From Letharia columbiana (Eukaryota > Ascomycota > Lecanoromycetes > Lecanorales > Parmeliaceae), in NCBI RefSeq assembly GCF_014066305.1, contig NW_023501044.1:434001-498000 (forward strand): DNA of 64,000 nt, given 5' to 3'. Below the pieces are notes generated by a model, which ran no database searches, was not told the origin of the DNA, and saw only the letters and a program-made list of their open reading frames with translations. The position numbers were made by a program, and so were the translations under genes. Each line of letters begins with the position of its first letter. Position 1 is the stretch's first letter. Shown one piece after another: positions 40,421 through 53,198 of this stretch.

Positions 40421-42094
40421 TAATATATATAATAGAATAAGATAAAGCTAAGCTTAAAAATCTTAAATTTATATATATAATTAATTATAAATTTAGAGTT
40501 ATTACGCTCTTTAGTTAGATCGACTAAGTTAGCTCGCTAGCCCTTTTAAACTTTCTTATTAAAAAAAATATATAAAAGTTTTATACTTTAAAGTACTTAG
40601 CTTATAATATATATAATTACTTTATAATTACTTAAATTATAGAGCTCGCTTTACGCTTTCTAACGCTATAAAAACTATAAAGTTTAATCTACTATTAATA
40701 AAGCGAAGTAGTATTTAAATATAGTTATATAAAACGCGTTCGAGATTATATAATTCTTTTATCTATTTATAAATTATTATTCTTCTATCTCTCTATTAAT
40801 TCTATTAATTTCATTAATATAAATATAATTATTCTCGATATTTCTCGCGAAAACGTTATTAAACGCTTTAGATATATATATCTCTTTTATTTATCTCTTA
40901 AAGCCTCTATTAACGCTCTTAAACTATCTCTCGATAAATTTATTACTATTAATAATTAAGGCCGTAAGTGAGTTTAATAACTATCTATTATTACTTATAA
41001 ACGCGTTAAAAGACTTTTAAAAAGAGCTTAAACGAATATATTCTCTTTTCTAAATTCCTTCTAAGCTAGCGATAATATCTTCTCATCTAGCGATACTATC
41101 TCTTAAAACGTATTTTTCTTCTCTATTTATTCTTTATTACTTTATTTTAAAGTCTCTTAACGTATATTAGATTCTAAATATTATTAAAAAGAAACTTTTA
41201 AATAAGAAGAAAACGCTATCGATAACTCTCTATTATAAAATCTATTAATAGATTTCTTTAATAATAACTTTTTCGATAGTCTACGTTCTTTTAGTTTATC
41301 TTCTAGCTTTTATTTAAATTCTACTTAGTCTCTAATAAGGCTCGCTAGCTATATCGCGTATTATTTATATATTTTAGAGTCTATATAATATAATTTAAAT
41401 TCTATAAATTAGATTTATAATAGTTATAATATAACGTTATAGAAAGATAAGATAGTTAAATAATACTACGATAGCGAAAAGATTAAAGTCGATATATCTA
41501 AAATAGATAATATAGAATAAGATTATAAGGGTGTCGAAATGAGTATAAATAATCTAATTAATCTTAGCGAGTATACTATTAATTAAATTCTTTACTTCTT
41601 AACGCTAAAAACCTCGAATTTTATTAATAATTATAAAGAATTTTTTTATTATAGCGTTTAGTATAATAATATAACCTCTATAGCCTTATAGTAAATTATT
41701 ATTAATTATTTAATTATCTTATATACGTATAAAATTTAGAAAGCGATTACTACTTATATATCTATCTTAACGTCTTTAAAAGACGAAAAATCGATTTTTA
41801 ATTAAATCTATATTATAAATAATATTTAAGATTAATTTATAATATAATATAACTTTCTTTTAATCGCGTTTTCTATATTAACTTTACTAGATATAGCTAC
41901 TATAATTATATTAATTAAATACTTTATTATAAAATAGTAATAATTTTTAAAAGTATTAATTTATATATTAATATTTTTAAATTAATATTCGAAAAGTTAA
42001 AGGTCGATTTAAATATATAAAGCTATAAACTACTTTATAAGAATCTACGATATTATAATTCGCGTATTTATAATTATCTTATTTTAGATAAAAT
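40421..42094 (+). mobile_element. X-family related element X-D (partial)
   Basis: It starts AATATATATAATAGAATAAG and keeps the X 5' blocks: CTTTAAAGTACTTAGCTTA, GCTTTACGCTTTCTAACGC, the CTATTAATT-type microsatellite near 40795, and the GGCCGTAAGTGAGTTTAATA block (40970). Beyond about 41070 it diverges from X-B and X-C. It then carries about 1 kb with semi-open plus-strand frames (for example DYKGVEMSINNLINLSEY and LTSLKDEKSIF between 41520 and 41800). No family is recognised. It could be a longer, more complete relative of X, cut by the insertion of L2 at 42095. The X right terminus was not found on the other side of L2. Confidence 0.55.
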
Positions 42095-42260
42095 TATTAC
42101 GAGCGTACTCTTAATATATTATTTAGTTCTATAGCTAGCTAGCCTTAGCGAAGATATTCTCTATTATATTATATCTTCTTCTCATCTATATAGTTCGATA
42201 GTCTTATTATTCTCGTTCTATCTTACTTATACTAGTATCGTACTTATACTAGTTCTAATA
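42095..42260 (+). repeat. L2 5' LTR
   Basis: It begins TATTACGAGCG and ends AGTTCTAATA (ancestral TGTTA...TAACA). Compared with L1 it has an extra ACTAGTATCG word. Confidence 0.85.
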
Positions 42261-43959
42261 TTATAATAAGACTTCTTTATATACTTCTCGACGAAGAGAA
42301 CTAATAGATCTTTTTCACTTTCTACTTAAAGTAAGCGATCGAGTCTAATAAAGAAAACGCTAGATATTTCTACTATATAGAAACCCTTATATATACTATT
42401 CGAAAGAACCTATATAAGATAATCTATATTATTAATAATCGTCTAATCTAATAAGAAACGAGTGCCTTATATCAAGAATAAGATATTCTTCTTTACTCCG
42501 CATTATAAAATAACTTATTTAAATCTTAATCTACTCTCTAAGCGAAATAATATTACTAAAAAGAATTACACTCGAAGTATTTATAGTCTTTACGACGATC
42601 TAGTTAATTAAGAAACGAGTATTATAAATTCTTATAAAGAAATATAAGAGTTATAGTCAAACTTCAATACTTAATATAAAGATTTACTATCTTTCTCGAC
42701 TCTTATACGCTTTTATAATATCGAAGTATTAGAGATCTCTTTATTCTACTCGATAGAGATAATATTCGATATTTATAATAATACTCGATAGGGAAACCTA
42801 GCTAAAATCGCTATTTTTACGCCTATCTTCTTCGCTTTATTCTTATCTATATTTAATATATTATAAATTCCTTAAATTCTTACTTAAATTTATCTATATT
42901 AATATTAAAATACGTTTTTTTATATCGTCGATTATCTATATATTATAGCTAGCTTTATCTTATATATAATAATTTATATAGAAGATACTTATCTTCAAAT
43001 TCGCTATAACTCTATATACTATATATATAGCGCTCTCTATCTACTAAGAATCTTTATCAGCGATTTTATATTAATTAAGAGGAGATATTAGAATAATAAT
43101 AGGAGACGTAGAGTTAAAACTCGCCTGGGATCTCTATTCCGTCCCCGTTCTTATTACTATCTACTTTACGAGATTTTAAGATACTTAAAGTAAATCGATA
43201 ATCGTAAATTAGATAGTCACTTAGTCTAAGACTATTAGATTTATTTATCTTTATAGATACTAATTTAATATTATTTAATAACTAGAAAATAAGAATCTAA
43301 GATAAGCTTATTTATAATAATAATTATTTCTTTATTAATGCTTTTAAAATTATCTATATTATAGCGAGACTTAAAGAGAAAGCTAGTTAATATATATTTA
43401 TTAGATAACGATATCGCTTATACTTTATAGTTAATAATCTTCTAGATTATTTATATAACGTATATAAGATATTCTTATTTATTCTTAGAATAATCTATTA
43501 ATATATTTATAATAAAATAAGTTAAGAAAATTAGCTATTTTTTAAATTCTACGATAATCTTATTAAGTATATCGAATATAATTTTAGAAATAATAATCTT
43601 AACGATCTTAGAAATAAGAGTTTAATAAACGATATATAAAAGAAATTAAAACTTCGTTTCTATAACTTAATTCGTCTAATAATAAGAAATTAAATTACGC
43701 TTTAGTTAAAGAAATATATTATAAAAATATAGCTTAAATATTAATAATCTATTAAAGGATTTATCGAAAAGAAGATTAAAAGATTCGCGAAGTAATATAT
43801 AAAAGTAAAGGTTAAGATTAACGTAAAGAAGGGTAAATACTCGATTATAACTCGCCTTATTTTTAATATAGAGAGTTTAAGTCTTACTAAGATAGACGAT
43901 CTTACGAATAAGAATTAGACTTATATATAAAAGTATAATAAATACTTTAAATCTAATAT

Positions 43960-44300
43960 AAATTTCGATGAAGTATATAAGCTTAATTACTAGGGCTTTC
44001 TATAAGCGATCTAATAATACTTTAAATATCGTATTTTTAAATAAATTAAAATTATTCGATATTAGAATAGCCTCCTTTTTTTATATTAGAAAATCGATTT
44101 CTTAGACTTATATTACTTACTAATAGCCTTATATTAGACTTCTTAAATTAGCTCCCCTTATTATTATATATATAAAGGGCTTTCGAAGCTATAGTACGTT
44201 ATTTATAAATCTTACTATCGCCGTTAATAGTCTTTATCGATATCGATTATATAATATTTTATAAGAAAACTTATTTAATATTAAATTAGAGTTTTAGCGT
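43960..44300 (+). pseudogene. L2 internal relic frame (counterpart of the L1 frame)
   Basis: It is collinear with the 32882-33250 region of L1. The word AAATTAAAATTATTCGATAT stands for the LNELKPSD-coding stretch and is followed by a segment corresponding to FANRFLRPI. It is more mutated than L1, and no product is possible. The family is unknown. Confidence 0.4.
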
Positions 44301-44835
44301 TTACGACTTAGTTTAATTCGAAAGATCTTAATTAATTAAATTAAATTATTTTATTAATTTCTTCTTTATTATAAATATAAAATTAGATAATCATCGTATA
44401 ATAAATTATTTTTCGATTATTATCTATTTAATTCTTTATAAATTCTCGTTAAATTAAAAGCTTCTTAACGCTATAATAAAGTGTAAAACGACGCGTTAGC
44501 GAAATCTTCGAGACGCGATATTACTATCGCCGCCGTCGTTAGAGAAAGATACTAATTTAATCTAATATATTAATATTAAAAGTTCTTTATTTTTATAGAT
44601 TTTCAGCGAGTATAAAACATATATATACGATAAAATTATTTATTTCTTTTAAAGATTTATAATAGATAGGCTAGACGAAAGAAGAACTTAAAGAATTTTA
44701 TCGATATATAAGTAAGATATAGCTATATCTTTAAAATCTTAATTATCTCTAGCTAAGATCTATATTAACTATAAATATTTAAAGATATAAGATAAGTAAT
44801 AGACCTATATCTTCGATCTACTAGCTATCCGTTAA

Positions 44836-46787
44836 ACGCCGAGAGGTAATAAATTATTTTCTCCGCATTATTATTTCGATTACTATCTCACTATATTCAT
44901 ATAATTCAATAAATATAGTCTAGATCTATTATATAGAGTCTAATATATTATTCATTTCATAAAATCGTCTTACGCAATCTCCTTTACGATATAAAAAGAT
45001 TTAATATACTTTATATCCCCCGCGTATCTTAAGAGCATTACCTCTATTCCCACTAATCTCTCGCCTAAAACCTCGATTTTAAATATTCTTACGATATATA
45101 AAGTACGCTTAAATAATCTTTAAGTTTTATTAATTATAATTACCTCGTAGTGCCTTTAGTAATATAGAGATAGAGATGAAATTTAGTCTTACTCGATAGA
45201 TATCTTCTTCTTTCAATAACTCTATTATTATACTTTCGAGGAATTTCTAATACTCTTAAATAACTCCCATTAATTCACAGAGCTTAAAAGCATTTATAAG
45301 ACTTCTATTTAAATATCAGTGGAATAAAAATATTCAATTGTAATTATAGGCCCGCTGAGAAGTGTATATAACCACTAGAGCATTAAATCGATTTATCTCT
45401 TCTATATACTTATTATAATAGTAGAAAAGCTTAGAAATCTTAAATTCCTTCTTCTAGATATCCTTTCTATTCTCCTTGAAAGTAGATAAAGCAATATAAG
45501 CATTTATACTGGTTTTGCTAGGACGTTTTCTTTTTTTAGAGATATAGTTATTAATTTCTCGAATATCATATTTAGTAATAAGTTCTAAAACGAGATTATT
45601 ATCTTATTAGGCTACTATAAGAATATTATTCTAAATTATTATAGTAAGGACTTCGTAGGGAATATCCTTAGTAAATATCTGTTTTATCTCTATAAGTAAT
45701 TTTAAAAGATCTCGTCGAGTAAGCTTTATAGTTTCATACACCGTAATTCTCCTATCTCTTAGAGTTATAGCCAGCTTTAGATAAGTAAAATAGTTATTTA
45801 TAAAGAGAATGATATTCTTTAAAAGGATATTTGTAGCTAACTTAAATATTATAGCTAATATTTCTTTAAGTTCTTTTGATTTTTAGCCTATCTTCTAGTC
45901 TTTATATCGGGGAATACTATACGTAATTATAGATATAGCCCTTATCATTAATTATAAAAAGCTTATATCCCTTCTTAATTAGCTTATCTAAAGTCATAGT
46001 AGAATAAGATATACGCCCTATCTTCTTAATCATATATTTATCAATCGCTATATAAGAACTCGGGGTTTTAAGAAAACTCTAATTCTTTCGAATCTCGCTG
46101 GTAAATAAAAGAAATTTCTTATATCATACCGACTACTTTTATCGATCTATTTTAATAGTTATAAGATCCTCTTAAGTGAGATTTAAATAATATATATACT
46201 TTCGGAGAAGAATATAGCGGTCCCGAGTCATTTTCTTTATAATTATTAAAGTCACAGATGTAATTTCATTAGTTCTCCAATAATTATAAATAGTAGAAAA
46301 ATAAAAGATTCTCATATAGATCGTAATAGCGACGAAGATTTTTAGCTCTAATATAGTTATAGAGTATTAATAAGAATCGCGAGAACTTTAGACAGAGGCA
46401 TATAAATTAATATTATCTCGAAGTATTTCTCAGATAGTAGTAGTTTATATAAGGCTAAATATAGTACGTAAAGTAAGAAATAGATCACTTAAAAGATAAC
46501 TAACAGCTACTCGATACTCAATTATTATTAATTAGTACTCTGAAAGTAGTGGAATACGCTAGAGAAAATTATTACGTTTTTCAAGAAATATCTATCTCTT
46601 ACTGATTTTCGTGAATTTTTTTTGCTACTTTAGGGTCTAATTTAATTCGTTCTTATTAGAAGTAGGTAGGATAGTAATTTAAGGCATATTAGACTATTAA
46701 TAATAGAGTTATTTAATAATTAACATAAGGAAGCTATTGAATGTAAGGAAAGAATCTCGATTAAATTTGTTACCTCGGCGTCGGCGT
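44836..46787 (-). mobile_element. piggyBac-type DNA transposon nested in L2
   Basis: It is about 1.95 kb with short terminal inverted repeats: left ACGCCGAGAGGTAA, right complement ACGCCGACGCCGAGGTAA (one side has an extra CGCC). The flanks are TTAA (44832-44835) and TTAT (46788-46791), consistent with the TTAA duplication of piggyBac elements with one later change. L1 reads through the equivalent position without the element, although the exact empty site there lacks about 9 bp of this flank. RIP is light (CA/TG words such as CAATTG and CATTAATTCAC survive), so this is a comparatively recent arrival. It carries one minus-strand transposase pseudogene. Confidence 0.85.
44950..46700 (-). pseudogene. 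piggyBac-family (DDE_Tnp_1_7-like) transposase, inactivated
   Basis: The minus-strand translation follows the order of piggyBac transposases: IAIDKYMIKKIGR (family: I-D-E-x-M), then LIKKGYKLFIINDKGYIYN (family: K-P-x-K-x-G-Y-K ... G-Y), then ILFINNYFTYLKL (family: D-N-x-F-T-S), then LTRRDLLKLL, then SKKRKRPSKTS, then YYNKYIEEINRFN (family: Y-N-x-x-x-G-G-V-D-x-x-N), then YLNRSLINAFKL. The first catalytic Asp is retained. The second and third read Asn (D-N-Y-F to N-N-Y-F; G-V-D to E-I-N), matching RIP-type G-to-A changes. There are several TAA/TAG stops and at least one frameshift near 45890. The N-terminal part (46100-46700) is less clear. The enzyme would have excised and inserted the element at TTAA; it cannot be functional now. 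Confidence 0.85.
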
Positions 46788-46828
46788 TTATCGAATAGAG
46801 ACTATAGCTATTTAAGAGAAAAGAATAA

Positions 46829-46994
46829 TATTATAAGCGTATTCTTAATATACTACTTAGTTCTATAACTAGCGAGCCTTAGCGAAGATATCCTCTATTA
46901 TATTATATCTTCTTTCCACCTATATAATTCGATAGTCTTATTATTCTCGTTCTATCTTACTTATATTAATATCGCACCTATACTAGTTCTAATA
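46829..46994 (+). repeat. L2 3' LTR
   Basis: It begins TATTATAAGCG and ends CTAGTTCTAATA. It is the same length as the 5' LTR (166 bp), and the pair defines the AAAAT target duplication. Confidence 0.85.
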
Positions 46995-49900
46995 AAAATT
47001 GCTATCGCTTAAGAGAGTAAAATAAATAATTTATTAGATATATTTAAGACTAAGAATATCTTAGTAGAGACTTAAAGTAATAAGAGATTTAGTATTTCAT
47101 ATTAATATTTAATCTATATACTCTTACGCTACTCTCTTATATTTCTATTTAATAAATAATTATTATATAATAATATATCTAATATAGATATTATATTAAG
47201 TAAGAGTCTTCTTACTTATTAACGTAGTAATAATAAAATTACTTTATAAATTAGTAAAACTATTAACTAAGATAGCTTTATACGAGTAACGCTTATTTTA
47301 TATTATAAATCTATATTATCTATTTTTTCTATTCTATTAATCGTTAACTTCTTATAGATATATAATATAGAATTATCTCGATAAATTTAATTATTTTCTT
47401 TACTATAATAGATTATTATAGTATTTCATCTACAATATCTATATAATTATTAAAAATAATAAACTCTATTAGTTAAAGATAAATTAGAAGATTATTTAAG
47501 CTAATATCTATTAAATAGTCGTTAATACTTATATCGATAAAACTATTATAAATAATTAGACTATTAAATAACGTATTATTCTTTCTTTCTTCTATTAAGA
47601 AAATCTACGATTTATAAAATAACTCTATTAGAATATTATTACTCTATCTATTAAATTTAACTAGCTAAATCTCTTTATAACTTTTATCTATAATCTTAAA
47701 TAAATTGAGATTATTAAAAATCTTTTATTTAATAAATAGATTATTAATTAATCTAATCTAATTACTAGAATATTTAAATTAAAACTAAAAATCTTTATAA
47801 ATAATATTCTAAAGAGAAAGATATTAGATATACTTTTATTCTTTTTACCTCTTATTATAATATAATAATTCTTCTTCTTTTTATTTAATAGAGTAACTTT
47901 TTAAATAATAGAGTAACTTTTTAAATAATATATTAGTTAGATAATTAATATAGATAATAATTTATAGAAATACTTTTAATATAATTTAACTCTCTATACG
48001 TCGTAATTTCTATCGATTAACTCTATAATATTATTTAAAAAAATTCTTTATTCTTATAAAGGCGAAGTATAATCGATTAAAATATCGATTAATTTTAATT
48101 TTAACTAACTTTATAAATAATAAATCGAGTTTCCATCTATATCTATACTATAGAATTTTAAAAATAAGATCTATTATATATTTATATTCTTATTATATTA
48201 TACTCTAAAGATTAATTCTTTAATATCGCTAAGATAGATATCGTTATTAATACTAAGATTTCTAATTAAAGTCTATTTTCTAATCTCTATATAATCGTTA
48301 TTAGATATATACTTTATAAAAACTATAATTAATATATTATTAATAAAATAAATATTATTTTATCTTATTAAGATTTAAATAAGAATATATATAATAAGCG
48401 ATTTTCGAAAAACTTTAATAACTATATCGTCTTTAAATTAGATTTTAAATATCTTATATATTATTAATATAATCTATTAAGATATTAAATAATAAATTTA
48501 AATAGAATTACTAGATAATACTCTATAATTCTTATTTATTAATTAAATATAACGCTTATATTAATATAGAGATTTACGCTAATATTAAAGTCTATAAATA
48601 TATCTTTAAATATATTTATAAAAATAGTAATTAAATTAATCTTTAAATAGAGTATAAGAGCGATATAAATTAGAATAATATAGATTTAGATTAAATAAAT
48701 AAGATTTAAAAATATCGAGATATATAATAAATAAGCTCTATAAAAGTCTATTAAAGAATTTTTAGCTTTAAATTATATAAATATAATTCTTCTATTAAAT
48801 AATTATTTATTTATCTCTTAAATTAATATAACGTAATATTTAATAATAATAATAATTTATTTTATATAATTAATATAGAATATAAACGCTAGATTAAGCT
48901 AATAGTCTTTTTTTAATTAAATAAATAACGTTAATAGCGAAGATAAGTAGAAGATCTCTTCTATATCGATCTATTAATATAATATATCTAAAAAAAAAAA
49001 AGTAAGATATATTTAAATAAATTCTACGTTAGAGATATAGAGATATTATTATAAGAATATATTATATTAATTTAAACGCTAAAAAACTTTTCTATTTATA
49101 ATATCTTCTTTTAAATATATTAAACTCTATATTTTTCGAAGACTTACGTATAATAGATAATAATATTCTTTTTTTCTATTATAATATCTATATAGCGAGA
49201 GACTTACTTTATAATAATATTAAATAAAATTAAATATTAAATAAAGTAGTAGTTTAATAGAGAGAGTATTACTTATAAAGTCTCTTTATAATAATTCTAT
49301 TATAATATAAGCTCGATAACTCTTTAAATTTATAAAATAATTATAAAATAAGATATATAAGTATTTTTTTTTTATTAAGTAGAAAATTTTTAAGTATAGT
49401 ATAAATAGCTTATCGCGCTAACGATAATATTAAAATATTATAACTTTTTTTAATATAATATTTCTTTTTTTATATATTAAAACTTTTCGCGTTAAATATA
49501 TTTTTTCTTAATAATTTCTTTTATAAATTAAAGTATTTTAAGTTATAGAATAAGAAGATTTTCGCGTTAATAATAGTTTTAAAATATCGCGACTTTTTTT
49601 AATATAATATTCTTTTTTTAGCTATTAAAACTTTTCGCGTTAGATATTTTTTTTTTTTTTTACTTAACAATAATTTAATTTTTCTCTTATATTTTACGTA
49701 TATTTCTTAATTAATATATATTTTTCTTTATTTAAATTCTTTAATAACTTTATTTATATTTTTTAAACTTAATATTATATCTTTTTTTTATTAAACGATA
49801 TATAATATAAATAGATCGTTATCGAAAACTTCTATCTTTATTTAATTTAAATTCGTTTAAAGAAAAATAATATTAACTCTATAAAGAATATTAATTTTAT

Positions 49901-51446
49901 TATTAATTTTAATCTCTTCGCGATCTAATAAAACTATAAATAATATTATATTAATAATTAAAATTAATTTTTATACGAAGTATATAATTATTAAATTAAT
50001 ATCTAAGATTAGATATAAATAAGTTTTAATAAAAATTAAATTATTATAATTAAAATTATTTAAAATATAATCTCTTATCTTAATAGCTAATACTTCTTTT
50101 TTAATAGTTATAAAGATATTAATAAAATTATATTTTAAAATATTATATTATAAAGAGTATAAAATAACTTTAAGATAGTTATTATTATAACTTTATCTAA
50201 TATTACTTTTATTCTTCTTTATAATAATCTTATCGCTTATTTTTACTTTAAGATTTTTTTAATACTATTATTTAATTTAATTATAATATATTAATAAAGT
50301 TTAATTTAGCTTAAATATTAAAAGTAATTAAGTTTATTTTTTAAAATAAGATCTTTATATAAAATCGCTACGATATTAAAATCGTTAATTATATATTTTA
50401 AGATATTTAAAAGAATTTTACTTCTTTTAATAGTATAATTATATACTTTTATAATAATTTTTATTAAATTTTTTTAATTATTAAGAGTGTTAAGTTAGAT
50501 TATATCGCTTAATCCTATATTAAAAATATTTTATCTTTAAAAATTTATTTAAATTTTTAAATTAATAAAAAATATAAAACTTCGAAACTCTAATTTAATT
50601 ACTTAAGATTAGATTAATATAAAGAAAATTATTTAAATATTATAAGATATAGATAATAATATCTTAATAAGCTTCGAAAAATAAAAAGTAATTAATTAAT
50701 TTATTAAGTAATTATTAAACGACTTTAGTACTTAGCTAATTAATATTATTTAGAATAATCTTAATCTATATTAAATAGCTAATTTCTATATATTTAGAAT
50801 AATTCTTTATACTCTTAATAAGAATATTACTTAATTTAATAGTTAAGTTTTTAATAAGTTTTTTAAAATTAAAATTATTTATAATAATAGAGATTAAGTC
50901 GTTAATAAGAAAGATAGCTTTCTTTTATCTATTAAAATAATAAATATCTTTAAATTAATCTCGCTTTTATCTTATTACTTAAAATTAAAATAGAATTATA
51001 TAATAATATTATTAAGAAATTTAAAATAGCGTATAGATTTATATAATAGAATATATTTATAAATTAAATATATTAAGTCTAAAATACTCGATTATTATAT
51101 TTTTAAGAGCGAATATAATAGTAAATAATATTATATATTATATATTTCTCTAATTTCGCCTAATTCGAATAATTTATATATTCTCTTTTAATATATTTAA
51201 TTTCTAATCTAATTAGCCTTTAATATAATAATTAATAAATTTTAAAATAAATTTTTATAGTAAATTAATTTATATTTATATTTTAAGATCTTTATTTATA
51301 ATTAATTATATATAATCTTAAGCTAAATTATTAATAAAACTAATCTATTAATTATAACTCTAGATAATTTATTAAAAAGATAATTTACTTAATTAATAAG
51401 ATATATTAAGAATAAGATTATTAAGTAAATACTACTTTTTTAAATT
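46995..51446. other. RIP-degraded repeat DNA, no gene recognised
   Basis: CpG-containing words are regularly spaced, suggesting decayed coding DNA. On the minus strand between 47300 and 47830 a frame opens if TAA/TAG are read as Gln, but it is so Gln-rich that it may be an artefact. A direct duplication lies at about 49398-49510 and 49555-49655. No terminal repeat or RNA gene is supported. Confidence 0.55.
49398..49655. repeat. Direct duplication, about 165-bp period
   Basis: Two copies share AACTTTTTTTAATATAATAT or its variant ACTTTTTTTAATATAATATT, then CTTTTTTT, then ATTAAAACTTTTCGCGTTA. They are spaced about 165 bp apart. This is probably an internal repeat of a dead element. Confidence 0.55.
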
Positions 51447-51831
51447 AGTATATATAAAAGAATAAGATAGAGCTAAGCTATAAAACCTTGAATTTATATA
51501 TATAATTAATTATAAATTTAGAGTTACTACGCTCTTTAGTTAGACTAACTAAGTTAGCCCGCTAATTCTTCTAAGCTCTCTTATTAAAAATTTATATATA
51601 GAAGTTTTATACTTTAAAGTACTTAGCTTACGATATATATAGTTACTTTATAATTCCTCAAATTATAAAGCTCGCTTTACGCTTTCTAACGCTGTAAAAA
51701 TTATAAAGTTTAGCCTACTATTAGTGAATTAAATAAATATTTAAATATAATAGTTATAGTAATTATATCAGACGCGTTTAGAATTAAATAATAATCCTTT
51801 CATCTATTTATTATTCTTTTATTATTCTATT

Positions 51832-51865
51832 AATTCTATTAATTCTATTAATTCTATTAATTTCA
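51832..51865. repeat. Microsatellite (ATTCTATTA)n in X-B
   Basis: About four copies of a 9-bp unit AATTCTATT. It occurs at the same place in X-C (two sites), X-D and X-A, so it is a fixed part of the element. On the minus strand it would read Asn-Arg-Ile repeats. Confidence 0.8.
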
Positions 51866-52199
51866 CTAATATGAATATAATCGTCTTCGGTACCCCTCGC
51901 CTAATTAGAGCCCCTTACTAACGCCCCCAGACTATCTCTCGATAAATCCGTTACTGTTGATAATCGAGGCCGTAAGTAAGTCTAACAGCTATCTATTACT
52001 ACTTATAAACGCATTAAAAGGCCCTTAAAAAGAGCCTAAACGGATACGTTCTCTTCTATATACTTCTTTTAAGCCAGCGGTAGGTGGGTTAAACTAATAT
52101 TCAAATATTGTAGTCATATTAAACGCGTCCGGACGTCATATGCTCTCCACGATTCCACATTAAATCATCATTTAGTAAGCGGAGAACACCACTGTAACT

Positions 52200-53185
52200 T
52201 AATCTGTTATCCCCACTGCATTGAGGAGTAAGAGGAGGAACTACAATAGGCAAATGCGGAGAACATTACGGAGAAATCAAGCGGCAATAAGGCTATCATC
52301 GTCAAGAACACGGCTCAGCTCTCCAAGATCCCACGTTATATGCTCTCCACGGTTTCACATCAAATTATCACTCAGCAAGCGGAGAACACCACTGCAACTT
52401 AGCCTATTATCCCCACTATATTAAGGAGCAAGAGAAGGAACTACAACAGGCAAATGCGGAGAACACTGCGGAGAAACCAAGCGGCAACAAGGCTACCATC
52501 GTCAAGAACACGGCTCAGCTCTCCAAGATCCCACGTTATATCAGTCATCCACTCAGTCAGCCACTCAGCTAGCCACTCAGTCTGATACTCTACAAGAGGA
52601 GGAGCAAGAGGAGGAACTACAACAGGCAAATGCGGAGAACACTGCGGAGAAACCAAGCGGCAACAAGGCCACCATCGTCAAAAACACGGCTTAGCTCTCC
52701 AAGATCCCACACCAATCCACTCAGCCAGGGCAAGAGAAGTCACGACAGCAGGCGAATGCGGAGAACACTGCGGAGAACACTACGGAGATAGTCATCAGCA
52801 GCAGTGACACAATAGGCCTACTCTCCACGGTCTCACATCAATCCACTTAGCCAGGGTAAGAGAAGTCACGATAGCAGGCGAATGCGGAGAACACTGCGGA
52901 GAAACCAAGCGGCAATAAGGCCCCCAGCACCAAGAACACGGCTCAGCTCTCCAAGATCCCACGTTATATGCTCTCTACGGTTCCACATCAAATCATCACT
53001 CAGCAAGCGGAGAACACCACTGCAACTTAGCCTGTCATCCCCACTGCAACTTGGCCTATCATCCCCACTGCATTCATATGGTACATCAATAACGTCACGA
53101 GAGGAGGATCTACTGCGACGATCACAGGCAATTAGGCCTCTGCAGGAGGAACATCGAACGATACATATTTGGACGAATTGAAACC
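52200..53185 (+). pseudogene. X-B tandem-repeat protein frame (Gln/Asn/Glu/Thr-rich)
   Basis: Five related units begin with CAAATGCGGAG or CGAATGCGGAG at about 52251, 52451, 52627, 52753 and 52879. The last three are spaced exactly 126 bp (42 codons). The frame reads QQANAENTAEKPSGNKA, then a block such as SKIPRYMLSTVPHQ or EIVISSSDTIGLLSTVSHQ, then STQPGQEKSRQ. Stops within it are TAG or TAA where sister units have CAG or CAA, the RIP change. The first two spacings (200 and 176 bp) are not multiples of three, so the array is also frameshifted. X-C supports the same frame. The protein would be low-complexity, polar and probably disordered; no family is recognised. Shorter open frames in the other two registers (for example 52221-52424, 52882-53181, and 52441-52656 on the minus strand) are shadows of these repeats. 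Confidence 0.5.
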
Positions 53186-53198
53186 GTCCGATGTCTAC
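53151..53198. repeat. Conserved hairpin in the X 3' region (X-B copy)
   Basis: ACATCGAAC near the left and GTCCGATGT on the right form an imperfect inverted repeat around ATACATATTTGGACGAATTG. X-C has a perfect 8-bp arm (ACATCGGA/TCCGATGT, 55747-55789). In RIP-mutated X-A the arms ATATCGAACGAT/ATCGTTCGATAT (24035-24080) are longer still. Confidence 0.6.

Larger units (their letters stand above)
42095..46994 (+). mobile_element. LTR retroelement L2, with nested piggyBac element
   Basis: Both LTRs are 166 bp, and the element is flanked by a perfect 5-bp duplication AAAAT (42090-42094 and 46995-46999). Subtracting the nested DNA transposon (44836-46787) leaves about 2.95 kb, equal to L1. This supports about 3 kb as the true family length rather than a random deletion. 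The interior is collinear with L1 and, like it, shows no RT or integrase motif that I can recognise. Confidence 0.9.

Noticed and set aside
47300..47830. Minus-strand frame open if TAA/TAG are read as Gln
   Set aside because: The result is extremely Gln-rich, with no recognisable motif. In A/T-saturated DNA, treating two stops as sense opens frames by chance.
52221..53181. Arg/Ser-rich and minus-strand frames over the X-B repeats
   Set aside because: They use other registers of the repeat units. The QQANAENTAE register is the one kept in phase across 126-bp units and in X-C.
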